A stretch of DNA of 64,000 nucleotides from Selenomonas sp. (GTDB taxonomy: Bacteria > Bacillota > Negativicutes > Selenomonadales > Selenomonadaceae), in the NCBI RefSeq assembly GCF_022771645.1, contig NZ_JALFCU010000118.1:56885-120884 (forward strand), read 5' to 3'. The notes under the pieces were generated by a model. That model was given only the letters and a program-made list of their open reading frames with translations, did not search any database and was not told the origin of the DNA. Below, piece after piece: positions 24,990-33,539 of this stretch. Each line of letters begins with the position of its first letter. Within the stretch, counting starts at the first letter, position 1. Made by a program: the position numbers and the translations under genes.

Positions 24990-25592
24990 ATGGAAAACAC
25001 AGCACGTTCGGATGAAGAACGCATCCCGATGGAGCTCATCAATGGCAAGGTCGTCATGATGTCACCGCGCCCGCGCGTGGATCATACACGTGTGTCTGGG
25101 GAGATTTATCGCATTTTTTCGACGGCGTTGAAAGGAAAGCGTTGCGAGGCGTTTCCTGATGGCGTGGATGTTTATCTGGATGAGAAAAATCATTTCGTTC
25201 CGGATGCGATGATCGTTTGCGACCCGTCGCGGATCAAGCCGACCCATATCGAAGGCGCGCCGACGCTCGTCGTCGAGGTGCTTTCCCCGCGCACGCAACT
25301 TTACGACCGCGGTGCGAAGATGCAGGCGTACGCAGCGGCGGGTGTGCAGGAATATTGGATTGTCGACCCGCTCGGCAAATCCGTCGAGATTTATCGCCCG
25401 CAGGACGGGCGGATGGAAATCCAGCGGGTCTACACGTATTATTCGCCGGAAGAGATCGCGGAGAACGCCAAGGAGCCGGAGCGCTTTCGCTTGACGGACG
25501 AGGAAAAAGAGCAGGACATCTATGTCGACTTATGCGGCGGCTTTCATGTGCTGCTCGCCGATGTGTTCGAGCGGGTGTTGAACCACGCGTAA
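24990..25592 (+). CDS. Uma2-family protein (DUF820, PD-(D/E)XK fold)
   Basis: A 200-residue protein with the DUF820 pattern: MELINGKVVMMSPRP at the N-terminus, then FVPDAMIVCD and LVVEVLSP (the D and E of the PD-(D/E)XK core) and YWIVDP. Function is unproven; Uma2 proteins are putative endonucleases abundant in accessory DNA. ATG 24990 has AGGAGGGG ending 5 bases upstream. It is the third gene of the MNT-HEPN cassette and is followed by a strong terminator. Confidence 0.85.
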   Translation: MENTARSDEERIPMELINGKVVMMSPRPRVDHTRVSGEIYRIFSTALKGKRCEAFPDGVDVYLDEKNHFVPDAMIVCDPSRIKPTHIEGAPTLVVEVLSPRTQLYDRGAKMQAYAAAGVQEYWIVDPLGKSVEIYRPQDGRMEIQRVYTYYSPEEIAENAKEPERFRLTDEEKEQDIYVDLCGGFHVLLADVFERVLNHA

Positions 25593-25611
25593 TCTGTTTT
25601 GTGCAAATGAA

Positions 25612-25657
25612 ACGCCCTTGCGGCCGGGAATCGTTCCGAGCCGCAAGGGCGTATTTT
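25612..25657 (+). terminator. Terminator after the Uma2 gene
   Basis: ACGCCCTTGCGGC (25612-25624) pairs with GCCGCAAGGGCGT (25640-25652), followed by ATTTTT. It also lies just past the end of the leftward transporter gene. Confidence 0.88.
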
Positions 25658-25679
25658 TGTGCAAAATTTTTTCAATGCG

Positions 25680-27224
25680 TCAGCCGACCATCCAGCTGAC
25701 GAAATAGATGACGAGCGGGATCGTCACGCAGGCGATGCCGACGACGTCGATGATGACGCCGGTGTGGATCATTTTCGTGATGGGGATGTAGCCCGACGCG
25801 TAGACGATGGCGTTTGGCGGCGTCGAGACCGGCAGCATGAAGCCGAGCGACGCGGAGAGCGCGATGCCGACGGAGACGGGAATCGGGCTGAGGCCTGCAG
25901 AGACGGCCGCCGTGATGGCGAGGGGGCCGATCATGTTCGTCGCGGCCGTGTGGCTCGTGAGCTCGGAGAGCAGGAGCGCCATGACAGAGAAGATGGCGAC
26001 CATGCCGACCTGGCTCGGCTCGCCGCCCATCGCGGAGACGATGAGGTTGCCGACCCACTGCGACAGGCCGGTCGTGTACATCATGCCGCCCATCGCGAGG
26101 CCGCCGCCGAAGAGGATCAGCGTGCCCCACTCGATGCCTTCCATCGCTTCTTTCCACGTCAGCGTGAAGCGGCGCGTCTTGAAATCAATCGGGATGAGGA
26201 ACAGCAGGAGCGCGCCGGCCATGGCCGCGACGGCTTCCGGGAACAAGAGGTTGTACATCTTCAGCGCAGGGCTCGCCGAGCCGAGGCCGATGGACAGGAG
26301 GCCCGGCATGACCCAGAGGATGACGGCGACGGCGAAGGCGAACAGCGTGTTCTTCTGCGCACGCGTCCAGCCGCCGAGCTCGTCGAGCTTGTTCCGGATG
26401 AAGACGTCCGCACCTTCGATGTGGTCGACGTCGGCCGGGAACATGTGCGAGAGCACGACGTAGGCGATGATGAAATAGACGACCATGGCGATGAAGCCCC
26501 ACGTCATCCATTCGAAGAACGAGATGTGGATGTCGGCCATCGTGCTGAGGAAGCCGAGCATGATGAGGTTCGGCGGCGTGCCGATCGGCGTCAGGACGCC
26601 GCCGATGGAGCAGGCGTACGCCGTCATGAGCATGAGGCCTGTCGCGTACTTGTATTCGTGGAGGTCGATCTCGCGGCCGTTCGCGGCGAACATTTCTTTG
26701 ATGGACGTCAGGAGGCCGAGGCAGATCGGGAACATCATCGCGGCGGTCGCTGTGTTGCTGACCCAACCGGAGCAGAGCGCGGCGGCGAGGCCGCAGGCGA
26801 GGAAGATGCGCTTCGGATTCGAGCCGACCCACTTGCGCGCGAGCAGCCAGTAGGCGAATCGCTTGTCGAGTCCGTGCTTCATCATGGCCTTCGCGAGGAT
26901 GAAGCCGCCCATGAACAGGAAGATCATCGGGTTCGCGAACGCGGAGAACGCCGTCTTGACGTTGACGACGCCCGTGATGACGGCGAGCGTCGGCCCGATG
27001 AGGGACGTGACAGGGATCGGCACCGGCTCTGTGATCCACCACAGGGCGACGAGCACCATGATCGCGAGGAGCTTGTGGCCGGGGATGGTCAGCGCCTCGA
27101 TCGGGGTGAGGAACACGAGGATGGCGAGGAGCGGCCCGCCGAACAGGCCGATGGTGCGCCGCTTGCGGTCGAAGGCTTGTTCCGCCTTCTTGACCGCTAG
27201 GGCTTCTTTGCTCATTTTGTCCAA
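25680..27224 (-). CDS. DASS/SLC13-family sodium:anion symporter
   Basis: About 514 residues with ~11-12 membrane segments. It has the two paired SNT/SHT motifs of the divalent anion:Na+ symporters (SNTATAAMMFP near residue 145; SHTAATNMIGP near 415), so it probably imports dicarboxylates such as succinate, fumarate or citrate. The TTG at 27224 is chosen because AGGAGG lies 9 bases upstream; the next ATG, at 27215, is 18 bases from it. It is transcribed alone from a promoter at 27335-27363. Confidence 0.88.
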   Translation of the reverse strand: MDKMSKEALAVKKAEQAFDRKRRTIGLFGGPLLAILVFLTPIEALTIPGHKLLAIMVLVALWWITEPVPIPVTSLIGPTLAVITGVVNVKTAFSAFANPMIFLFMGGFILAKAMMKHGLDKRFAYWLLARKWVGSNPKRIFLACGLAAALCSGWVSNTATAAMMFPICLGLLTSIKEMFAANGREIDLHEYKYATGLMLMTAYACSIGGVLTPIGTPPNLIMLGFLSTMADIHISFFEWMTWGFIAMVVYFIIAYVVLSHMFPADVDHIEGADVFIRNKLDELGGWTRAQKNTLFAFAVAVILWVMPGLLSIGLGSASPALKMYNLLFPEAVAAMAGALLLFLIPIDFKTRRFTLTWKEAMEGIEWGTLILFGGGLAMGGMMYTTGLSQWVGNLIVSAMGGEPSQVGMVAIFSVMALLLSELTSHTAATNMIGPLAITAAVSAGLSPIPVSVGIALSASLGFMLPVSTPPNAIVYASGYIPITKMIHTGVIIDVVGIACVTIPLVIYFVSWMVG

Positions 27225-27334
27225 GGAAATACGCCTCCTTCTCTGTCTGTCCATCTTGCGGCAATCTGAACGGACATAACATCAATCATCCGAACGAAAG
27301 AAACAAAAACCGAATGAAATCCTTCATTTCCTTC

Positions 27335-27363
27335 ATAATACGAAATTTTCAGCCTATTTTCAA
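27335..27363 (-). promoter_or_regulatory. Promoter of the DASS transporter gene
   Basis: On the minus strand TTGAAA (27363-27358) and TATTAT (27340-27335), spacer 17. Confidence 0.7.
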
Positions 27364-27432
27364 TGGAAAACGAAAACTCTGACGATTCTTTTTAGCTATC
27401 GTTTTGAACAGACAAAACAGGTGTGCGAAGGC

Positions 27433-27473
27433 AAAAAAATCGGGAGCTCCTTCGTGCGGAAGGAACTCCCGAT
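27433..27473 (-). terminator. Terminator of cheB-like gene
   Basis: Hairpin ATCGGGAG.TCCTTC / GAAGGAG.CTCCCGAT, followed on the minus strand by seven T (27439-27433). Confidence 0.85.
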
Positions 27474-27495
27474 ACTTGTATGCTCTGCTGTTTTT

Positions 27496-28863
27496 TCAGC
27501 GGCCGGCGACCTTGAGGATGGCCGGCGCGACGTGCTGGAGCGGCAATTGGTGCGCGACGGCGCCTTTTTCGTAGGCGACGCGCGGCATGCCGTAGACGAC
27601 GCAGGTCTGCTCGTCCTGGCCGAGCGTCTCCGCGCCTTTTTTCCGCATGTGCAGCAGGCCGTCCGCGCCGTCGCCGCCCATGCCCGTGAGGATGACGCCG
27701 AGCGCGTTCGCGCCCGCGACGTCGGCGACGGAGTCGAACAGCACGTCGACGGACGGGCAGACGCTGTGGACTTTCGGCCCCGGCGCACAATGGAGTACGA
27801 AGCGCGAGCCCTCACGCACGACGGTCATGTGCTGGCCGCCCGGCGCGATGTACGCGTGGTTCGGATAGACGGGATTACCGTCGGCCGCCTCCTCGATGTC
27901 GATGCTGCACTCCTCGTTGAGGCGGATGGCGAACAGGCGCGAGAAGTACGACGGGATATGCTGCACGATGACGATCGGCGGTAGCGGCGGCGTCAGGTGA
28001 TGCAGCACCTCGGCGATGGCGTCCGTGCCGCCTGTCGACGCGCCGATGGCGATGAGGTCGAGCGGCGTCTTCGGTTGGAGGTCCGGCAGCGTCACGGGGA
28101 CGATGGGCTTCGGCGCTGTTTTCTTGTGGTGGTCGGCCGCCTGCCGCGCGAGCGCGGCGAAATGCTTCTCGGCGTACGAGAGCGCGTGCGGCTGCGGCTC
28201 CGGCGTGCGCTTGCGCGCGGCAGGCGTCTCGGCCGGCACGGTCGCCGTCTGGATTGTCGGCTGCGGCACAGGATTCGCCCACGCGACGGTGGCGGACTTG
28301 AATTTCGGCTTCGCCGGCTGCGCGGCAGGGGATGGATGGACGAACACTTCGGCAGGCGAGAAGCGCGGCAGCGGGCGGCGCGGGAGGCCGGGCGCGCCGG
28401 ACACGGCCGGCTGCGGCGCGGCGGGCTCGGGGTGGAGCGGGGCGACGGGATTGTTCGCATCTTTTTCGAACGCGAGGCGGTGCAAGAACCGCACGATCTT
28501 GCTCGCGAACGGCGGCCAGTCGTCATCATTTGTCGGGCGCAGGAAGAACGCTTCGGCGCCGAGCGTCAGCGCGGACGGGCGTAGGACTTCGCTGAGGCCG
28601 TACGCGACGACGGGCGCGCTCGTCGCCTGCTGGATCCAGGCGAGAAAGCCGACGCCGCCCACGCGCCGGATGGACATGGCAAAATTGAAGAGGATGGCGT
28701 GTGGCTGGAACGAGGCGAGCTTCTGAGAGACGTCGGCGTCAGAGGCCGCGAGCTCGACGCGGCCGCCGTCCGGCATCGCATCGAGCGCGTCCTGCATGGA
28801 AGCCATCATGGTCTTGCGATGGGGCAGGGAACTGTCAACAATCAGCACGTTCAACCGGGACAT
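27496..28863 (-). CDS. cheB: CheB-type protein-glutamate methylesterase with degenerate receiver
   Basis: 455 residues. The C-terminal methylesterase domain (~268-455) has the full triad S276 (GASTGG), H302 (QHIP) and D398 (GMGGDGA). The N-terminal receiver (1-~125) has lost the phosphorylation site: D10-S11-S12 in place of the acidic pair, N60 where the phospho-aspartate belongs (LFNFAM), and R109 in place of the conserved lysine. A long Pro/Ala-rich linker (~135-260) joins them. CheB removes methyl groups from chemoreceptor glutamates. No other chemotaxis gene is nearby. Activity may not depend on phosphorylation. Confidence 0.88.
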   Translation of the reverse strand: MSRLNVLIVDSSLPHRKTMMASMQDALDAMPDGGRVELAASDADVSQKLASFQPHAILFNFAMSIRRVGGVGFLAWIQQATSAPVVAYGLSEVLRPSALTLGAEAFFLRPTNDDDWPPFASKIVRFLHRLAFEKDANNPVAPLHPEPAAPQPAVSGAPGLPRRPLPRFSPAEVFVHPSPAAQPAKPKFKSATVAWANPVPQPTIQTATVPAETPAARKRTPEPQPHALSYAEKHFAALARQAADHHKKTAPKPIVPVTLPDLQPKTPLDLIAIGASTGGTDAIAEVLHHLTPPLPPIVIVQHIPSYFSRLFAIRLNEECSIDIEEAADGNPVYPNHAYIAPGGQHMTVVREGSRFVLHCAPGPKVHSVCPSVDVLFDSVADVAGANALGVILTGMGGDGADGLLHMRKKGAETLGQDEQTCVVYGMPRVAYEKGAVAHQLPLQHVAPAILKVAGR

Positions 28864-28988
28864 AGCGTGCCTTCTTTCTTTTTTGTCGTTTTCTCACGAA
28901 ACATGAATACATTTCCTTGTTTCGTATTATTCTAGCACAATCGTCTCTCTTTCACAATATATCGTTTGTACCAAAACATACAGGAAAA

Positions 28989-29022
28989 ACAAAAAAGCGC
29001 TCGCAGAAACCTGCAAGCGCTT
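28989..29022 (-). terminator. Terminator after tRNA-Thr
   Basis: Minus-strand hairpin AAGCGCTTGCAG / CTGCGAGCGCTT followed by T-run, immediately downstream of the tRNA. Confidence 0.85.
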
Positions 29023-29031
29023 GCTGTCCAA

Positions 29032-29107
29032 TGGAGCTGATTATAGGACTTGAACCTACGACCTGCTCATTACGAATGAGCCGCTCTACCAACTGAGCTA
29101 AATCAGC
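29032..29107 (-). tRNA. tRNA-Thr(CGU)
   Basis: A 76-nt cloverleaf on the minus strand. Acceptor GCTGATT/AATCAGC with encoded CCA, D-loop AGCTCAGTTGGTAGAGC, anticodon stem GCTCA/TGAGC with loop TTCGTAA (anticodon CGT, reads ACG), T-arm with GGTTCAAGTCC. It is a stand-alone gene with its own terminator. No integrase or duplicated tRNA end is seen beside it. Confidence 0.95.
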
Positions 29108-29283
29108 ATTTTTTCCTTGTGCGGCGTTTCCGTCGCAACTGACAAGAAATAGTATACTTGCTGCAACGCGCCGTGTCAACACTTTTTTTCGCGCGGGCGA
29201 AAAAACTTTTCATGAATCCTCCATGGAGTTTCCTTGTTGCGGTGGCTATAATAGGAAGGAGAAACGAATCGAGGTGCGTGAAG

Positions 29284-30339
29284 ATGAAAGGATTTTTTGG
29301 AGCAGCACGGATGCTGGCGCTCGCCGCGCTTTTGAGCGCGAGCCTGCTGGCGGGCGTGGCCGAGGCGACCGTGCAGACGATCGAGGCGACGGGCGTCTAC
29401 ATCATGGGCGACAACGACTCGCCGAAGATCGCGCGCGACGCCGCGCGGCAGGAGGCGATGCGCTCGGCCGTCGAGCAGGCCGGTGTCTACGTCGAGAGCT
29501 ATTCAAAGACGCAGAACATGGAGCTCACGGAGGACGAAGTGCGCACGATCTCCGGCGCCGTGATCAAGGTCACGAAGGAAGAGGCCATCCCCGAGCTCAA
29601 GGGCACGACGCTGAAATATACGGTGAACCTCACGGCCGAGGTCGACACGGACACGATCCATCTGCAGGAGATGGTGGAGAAAAAAACGGAGCTTGAGAAG
29701 CTGCAGCAGGAGCGTGACGCGCTGAAAAAGCAGAACGAGGAGCTCCTCGAAAAATACGAGAAGGCGCAGGGCAAGGAGAAGCAGCAGATCGGCACGCAGC
29801 TCGAAGCGAGCTACGACCAGGCGAAGATTTTTGACGAGACGGTCAGCGAGATCCAGCGCGGCGCGTTCCCGAAGGCCATCCAGACGATCGGACCCGTCAT
29901 CGACGACCGCGACGCGTCCGGCAACCCGCTCGCCTATGCGCATTATCTGCGCGGCCGCGCGTATTATGGCATGAACCGCATGAGCGAGGCGCTCGACGAT
30001 TTCAACGCAGCGGAGCGCACGCCGCACGACGACACGTATCCCGTCTGGCGTTCGAAACAATATCGCGGCCTCATCTACTACGACTGGCATCGCTACGACG
30101 ACGCCATCGCCGAACTCGAGGCGGCGTACGCGGCGAGCGGCCGGCAGGACGAGGCCATCCGCGATGATCTCATCAAGGCGCGTCAGGCGGCCGAGCGCGA
30201 AAAGCGCCAGCAGGAACAGCCGCAGCCGCAAGCACCGCCGCAACAGCCGCGCGGCGGCCAGGGCGGTTCGAATGGCGGCGGCGTGAACTGGACGAAAGTC
30301 ATCACGGACATCATCATCCACTCCATTGACAAAGGTTGA
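29284..30339 (+). CDS. Exported TPR/coiled-coil protein with LPP20-like domain
   Basis: 351 residues. A signal peptide (MKGFFGAARMLALAALLSASLLAGVAEA, about 28 residues, no lipobox cysteine) precedes an LPP20/FlgT-like domain (~30-125; IEATGVYIMGDN, ARDAARQEAMRSAVEQAGVYVES). A coiled coil (~135-190), TPR-like helices (~200-300) and a Gln/Pro-rich tail follow. It is probably periplasmic; its function is unknown. The start at 29284 has GAGGTG upstream; the longer open frame upstream is not used because it precedes a likely -10 (TATAAT near 29248). Confidence 0.72.
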   Translation: MKGFFGAARMLALAALLSASLLAGVAEATVQTIEATGVYIMGDNDSPKIARDAARQEAMRSAVEQAGVYVESYSKTQNMELTEDEVRTISGAVIKVTKEEAIPELKGTTLKYTVNLTAEVDTDTIHLQEMVEKKTELEKLQQERDALKKQNEELLEKYEKAQGKEKQQIGTQLEASYDQAKIFDETVSEIQRGAFPKAIQTIGPVIDDRDASGNPLAYAHYLRGRAYYGMNRMSEALDDFNAAERTPHDDTYPVWRSKQYRGLIYYDWHRYDDAIAELEAAYAASGRQDEAIRDDLIKARQAAEREKRQQEQPQPQAPPQQPRGGQGGSNGGGVNWTKVITDIIIHSIDKG

Positions 30340-30356
30340 ACGAAGCCGATACTTCA

Positions 30357-30388
30357 CAGGACGAGCCTCCCTCGTCCTGATTTTTTTG
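30357..30388 (+). terminator. Terminator before csoR
   Basis: CAGGACGAG / CTCGTCCTG hairpin followed by seven T; it abuts the csoR promoter. Confidence 0.88.
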
Positions 30389-30389
30389 C

Positions 30390-30449
30390 TTGACAGATAC
30401 CCTGATGGGGTATAAGATAATCATCGAGCAATATACCACAAGGGGGTAT
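30390..30449 (+). promoter_or_regulatory. csoR promoter with two CsoR-type operators
   Basis: TTGACA (30390-30395), spacer 17, TAAGAT (30413-30418). ATACCC-TGAT-GGGGTAT (30397-30413) fills the spacer, and ATACC-ACAAG-GGGGTAT (30433-30449) covers the ribosome site. Both match the TACCC..GGGTA pattern of copper-sensing CsoR operators, so copper should induce csoR-copA. Confidence 0.82.
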
Positions 30450-30453
30450 CAAG

Positions 30454-30798
30454 ATGCCAGAAGAACCAGCACCATGCTGCCACGGCGGCGAGGAATCTTC
30501 GTGCGCCGGCTGCGTGAAGCACAAGCACCGCGACAAATCGGGCAAGGAGTATAAATGCCTGATCTCGCGCCTCAAGCGCATCGAAGGCCAGGTGCGCGGC
30601 GTGACGAAGATGGTCGAGGACGACCGCTACTGCGTCGACATCCTCACGCAGGTCAGCGCGATCCAGTCAGCGCTGAACTCGTTCAACAAGGAACTCCTCG
30701 CGCAACACATCCGCACGTGTGTCGTCGACGACATCCGCGCGGGACACGATGACGTCGTCGACGAACTCGTCGCGACGCTGCAGAAAGTCATGAAGTAA
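30454..30798 (+). CDS. csoR: CsoR-family copper-sensing repressor
   Basis: A 114-residue all-helical DUF156 protein. The metal site is the Cys-His-Cys set in DRYCVDILTQ and LLAQHIRTCV. RLKRIEGQVRGV is the family's DNA-contact helix. An extra Cys/His-rich N-terminus (PCCHGGEESSCAGC) is unusual. Apo-CsoR represses; Cu(I) releases it. It is followed by copA after 50 bases and should control itself and copA through the tandem operators. Confidence 0.92.
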   Translation: MPEEPAPCCHGGEESSCAGCVKHKHRDKSGKEYKCLISRLKRIEGQVRGVTKMVEDDRYCVDILTQVSAIQSALNSFNKELLAQHIRTCVVDDIRAGHDDVVDELVATLQKVMK

Positions 30799-30848
30799 AT
30801 CGTTGTAGGAGACGAAAGCCGCCAAAACCATGGGAGGCGGACGAATGT

Positions 30849-33449
30849 ATGAAGAAAGCAAAATTTGACATCACGGGCATGAGCTGCGCCGCGTGCTCCG
30901 CGCGCGTGACGAAGGCCGTCGAAAAGGTCGCAGGCACATCGGACGTGAACGTGAACCTCTTGACGAACTCGATGCAGCTCGCCTATGACGAAAGCGCGAC
31001 GAGCGCAGAGGCCATCATCGCGGCCGTCGAGGACGCCGGCTATGGCGCGGCCGTGCATGGCGGCGCGGCAGAAACGAGCGCGGCGCCGCAGGGCGGCGCG
31101 GCCATCGTCGACCCGGTGAAGAAAGCCATCGCCGAGATGCGGCACCGGCTCATATGGTCGATCGTGTTCCTGATCCCGACGATGTACATCGCGATGCACG
31201 GCCTGTTCCAACGGTTGTTCGGACTGCCTGTGCCGGACATCGTGCGGGCGCTGTTTGACGGGCCGGAGAACGCGATCACGTTCGCGTTCGCGCAGCTGCT
31301 CTTGGTGCTGCCCATCATGTATCTCAATCGCAAGTATTACATTTCCGGCTTCAAGAACCTGTTCCGCGGCGCGCCGAACATGGACAGCCTTGTCGGCATG
31401 GGATCGATGGCGGCGGCGCTCTTCGGCGCGTTCGCTATTTTCCGCATGGGCTATGGCATGGGGCACGGCGACTGGGCGCTCGTGACGGAGTACAGCACGA
31501 ACCTCTACTTCGAATCGGCCGGTATGATTGTCACGCTCATCACGGTCGGCAAATTCCTCGAGGCGCGCGCGAAAGGCGAGACGAGCCGCGCGCTCGAGAC
31601 GCTCATGGACCTCGCGCCGAGCGAGGCAACCGTCGTGCGCGGCGGTGTCGAGACCGTCGTCCCCGTCGCGGAGCTCCGCACAGGCGACGAGATCGTCGTG
31701 CGGCCGGGGGAACGCATCCCAGCGGACGGCACGGTGCTCTTGGGGCAGACGAGCGTCGACGAGTCCGCCATCACGGGCGAGCCGATGCCCGTCGCGAAAC
31801 AGCCGGGCGACACGGTGACGTCGGGGGCGCTCAACCAGCAGGGCGCGATCCATTTCCGCGCCGACCGCGTCGGCAAAGATGCGACGATCAACCAGATCAT
31901 CCGCCTCGTCGACGAAGCGAGCGCATCGAAAGCGCCGATTGCGCGCACGGCAGACAAGATTGCGGGCGTCTTTGTGCCGGCCGTCATCGCTGTCGCGCTG
32001 CTCGCGGGCGGCGCGTGGCTCGCGATGGGCGCGAGCGTCGAGTTCGCGTTTTCCATCGCCATCTGCATCCTCGTCATCTCGTGCCCGTGCGCGCTCGGCC
32101 TCGCGACGCCCGTCGCCATCATGGTCGGCACGGGCAAGGGCGCGGAGAACGGCATCCTCATCAAGTCGGGCGAGGCATTGGAAACGGCGCAGGCCGTCGA
32201 TACCGTCGTCATGGACAAGACGGGCACGATCACGGAGGGGCGGCCGCGCATCACGAGCGTCACGCCCGTCGGCATCGACGAAAACGCGTTGCTCGCCATC
32301 GCGGCCGGCCTCGAATCGCAGAGCGAGCATCCGCTCGCGGCGGCCGTCGTCGCGAAAGCGAAAGAGCAGGGCGTCACGCCGCGCACGATGACGAACTTTG
32401 CCGCGACGTTCGGCAAGGGCGTGACAGCGGAGGCGGATAGCCATCGCTATGCGGCGGGCAACGCCGCGTTCCTGCGAGAGCTCGGCGCGGACACGACGAA
32501 GCTGTCCGGCCACCTCGACGCGCTCGCGGACGACGGTGCGACGCCGCTGCTGTTCGCGGAGGATGAGCGCATCATCGGCGTGCTCGGCGCAGCGGACGAG
32601 CCGAAGGAGACGAGTCGCGCGGCCATTGCAAAATTCCAGCAGATGGGCATCGACGTCGTCATGCTCACGGGCGACAACGCGCGCACGGCAGAGGCCATGC
32701 GCAAACGCATGAACATCAATTACGTCATCGCAGGCGTGCTGCCGGGCGGCAAAGCAGGCGTGGTGAAGAAGCTCCAGGCAGACGGCCATCGCGTCGCCAT
32801 GATCGGCGACGGCATCAACGACGCGCCGGCGCTCGCGCAGGCGGATCTTGGCATCGCCATCGGCGCCGGCACGGACGTTGCGATCGAGAGCGCGGACGCC
32901 GTGCTCATGAAGAGCGACCTCCTCGACGCCGTCAGCGCGATCTGCCTGTCGAAAGCGGTGCTCAGGAACATCAAGGAAAATCTTTTCTGGGCGCTCATCT
33001 ACAACGTCATCTGCATCCCCGTCGCGGCTGGCGTGCTGTATCCAGCCTTCGGCATCAAGCTTTCGCCGATGGTCGGCGCGGCGGCCATGAGCCTCTCGAG
33101 CGTCTGCGTCGTGCTGAACGCCTTGCGGCTCAACTTCTTCCAGCCGGATCATGCGGCCACTGCGTCCGCCAACCATACCGCAACGGCAGAACCCGCCGTT
33201 GCCGCCGAAGTTTCCACGAACGAACCAGAGAAAGAGGCAGAAACCATGGAAAAGACACTCAAAATCGAAGGCATGATGTGCGCACATTGCCAGAAGCACG
33301 TCCATGACGCGCTCGCGAAGATGGACGGCGTGACCGACGTCACCGTCGACCTCGAAGGCGGCAAAGCCGACGTCAAAGCGACGCGCGACATCCCGCAGGA
33401 CGAATTCGCGAAAGTCATCACCGACGCAGGATACGAGCTCGTCAGGTGA
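30849..33449 (+). CDS. copA: Copper-translocating P1B-type ATPase CopA with C-terminal CopZ-like domain
   Basis: 866 residues. N-terminal HMA domain (GMSCAACSARV, residues ~10-20), membrane segments, TGE loop (TGEPMPV), the copper CPC motif (ISCPCALG, ~412-419), phospho-aspartate DKTGT (~456), SEHPLA and GDGINDAPAL. After the last membrane pair and an Ala/Glu-rich linker, a second HMA domain (GMMCAHCQKHV) starts at M800. It exports Cu(I) from the cytoplasm. The C-terminal domain resembles the free chaperone CopZ, and M800 has its own ribosome-site-like sequence. Confidence 0.95.
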   Translation: MKKAKFDITGMSCAACSARVTKAVEKVAGTSDVNVNLLTNSMQLAYDESATSAEAIIAAVEDAGYGAAVHGGAAETSAAPQGGAAIVDPVKKAIAEMRHRLIWSIVFLIPTMYIAMHGLFQRLFGLPVPDIVRALFDGPENAITFAFAQLLLVLPIMYLNRKYYISGFKNLFRGAPNMDSLVGMGSMAAALFGAFAIFRMGYGMGHGDWALVTEYSTNLYFESAGMIVTLITVGKFLEARAKGETSRALETLMDLAPSEATVVRGGVETVVPVAELRTGDEIVVRPGERIPADGTVLLGQTSVDESAITGEPMPVAKQPGDTVTSGALNQQGAIHFRADRVGKDATINQIIRLVDEASASKAPIARTADKIAGVFVPAVIAVALLAGGAWLAMGASVEFAFSIAICILVISCPCALGLATPVAIMVGTGKGAENGILIKSGEALETAQAVDTVVMDKTGTITEGRPRITSVTPVGIDENALLAIAAGLESQSEHPLAAAVVAKAKEQGVTPRTMTNFAATFGKGVTAEADSHRYAAGNAAFLRELGADTTKLSGHLDALADDGATPLLFAEDERIIGVLGAADEPKETSRAAIAKFQQMGIDVVMLTGDNARTAEAMRKRMNINYVIAGVLPGGKAGVVKKLQADGHRVAMIGDGINDAPALAQADLGIAIGAGTDVAIESADAVLMKSDLLDAVSAICLSKAVLRNIKENLFWALIYNVICIPVAAGVLYPAFGIKLSPMVGAAAMSLSSVCVVLNALRLNFFQPDHAATASANHTATAEPAVAAEVSTNEPEKEAETMEKTLKIEGMMCAHCQKHVHDALAKMDGVTDVTVDLEGGKADVKATRDIPQDEFAKVITDAGYELVR

Positions 33450-33488
33450 CGTTGCGCAGATCGAGTGCACGAACAATCAGAGCATAGC

Positions 33489-33521
33489 AAAGAGGCGCTG
33501 CCGGATGGCAGCGCCTCTTTC
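33489..33521 (+). terminator. Bidirectional terminator between copA and the M48 gene
   Basis: AAAGAGGCGCTGCC / GGCAGCGCCTCTTT around GGAT, with A- and T-rich flanks; convergent genes on both sides. Confidence 0.88.
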
Positions 33522-33539
33522 GTGTGTCCAGATCCTGTG

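Noticed and set aside
25659..27200. 513-codon plus-strand frame opposite the DASS transporter
   Set aside because: Charged, repetitive mirror sequence of a membrane protein; no start signal.
29032..29107. tRNA-Thr as an attachment site of an integrated element
   Set aside because: No integrase and no duplicated tRNA 3' end nearby; flanking genes look chromosomal.
30627..33476. 949-codon minus-strand frame opposite csoR-copA
   Set aside because: Antisense shadow; copA motifs on the plus strand are complete.
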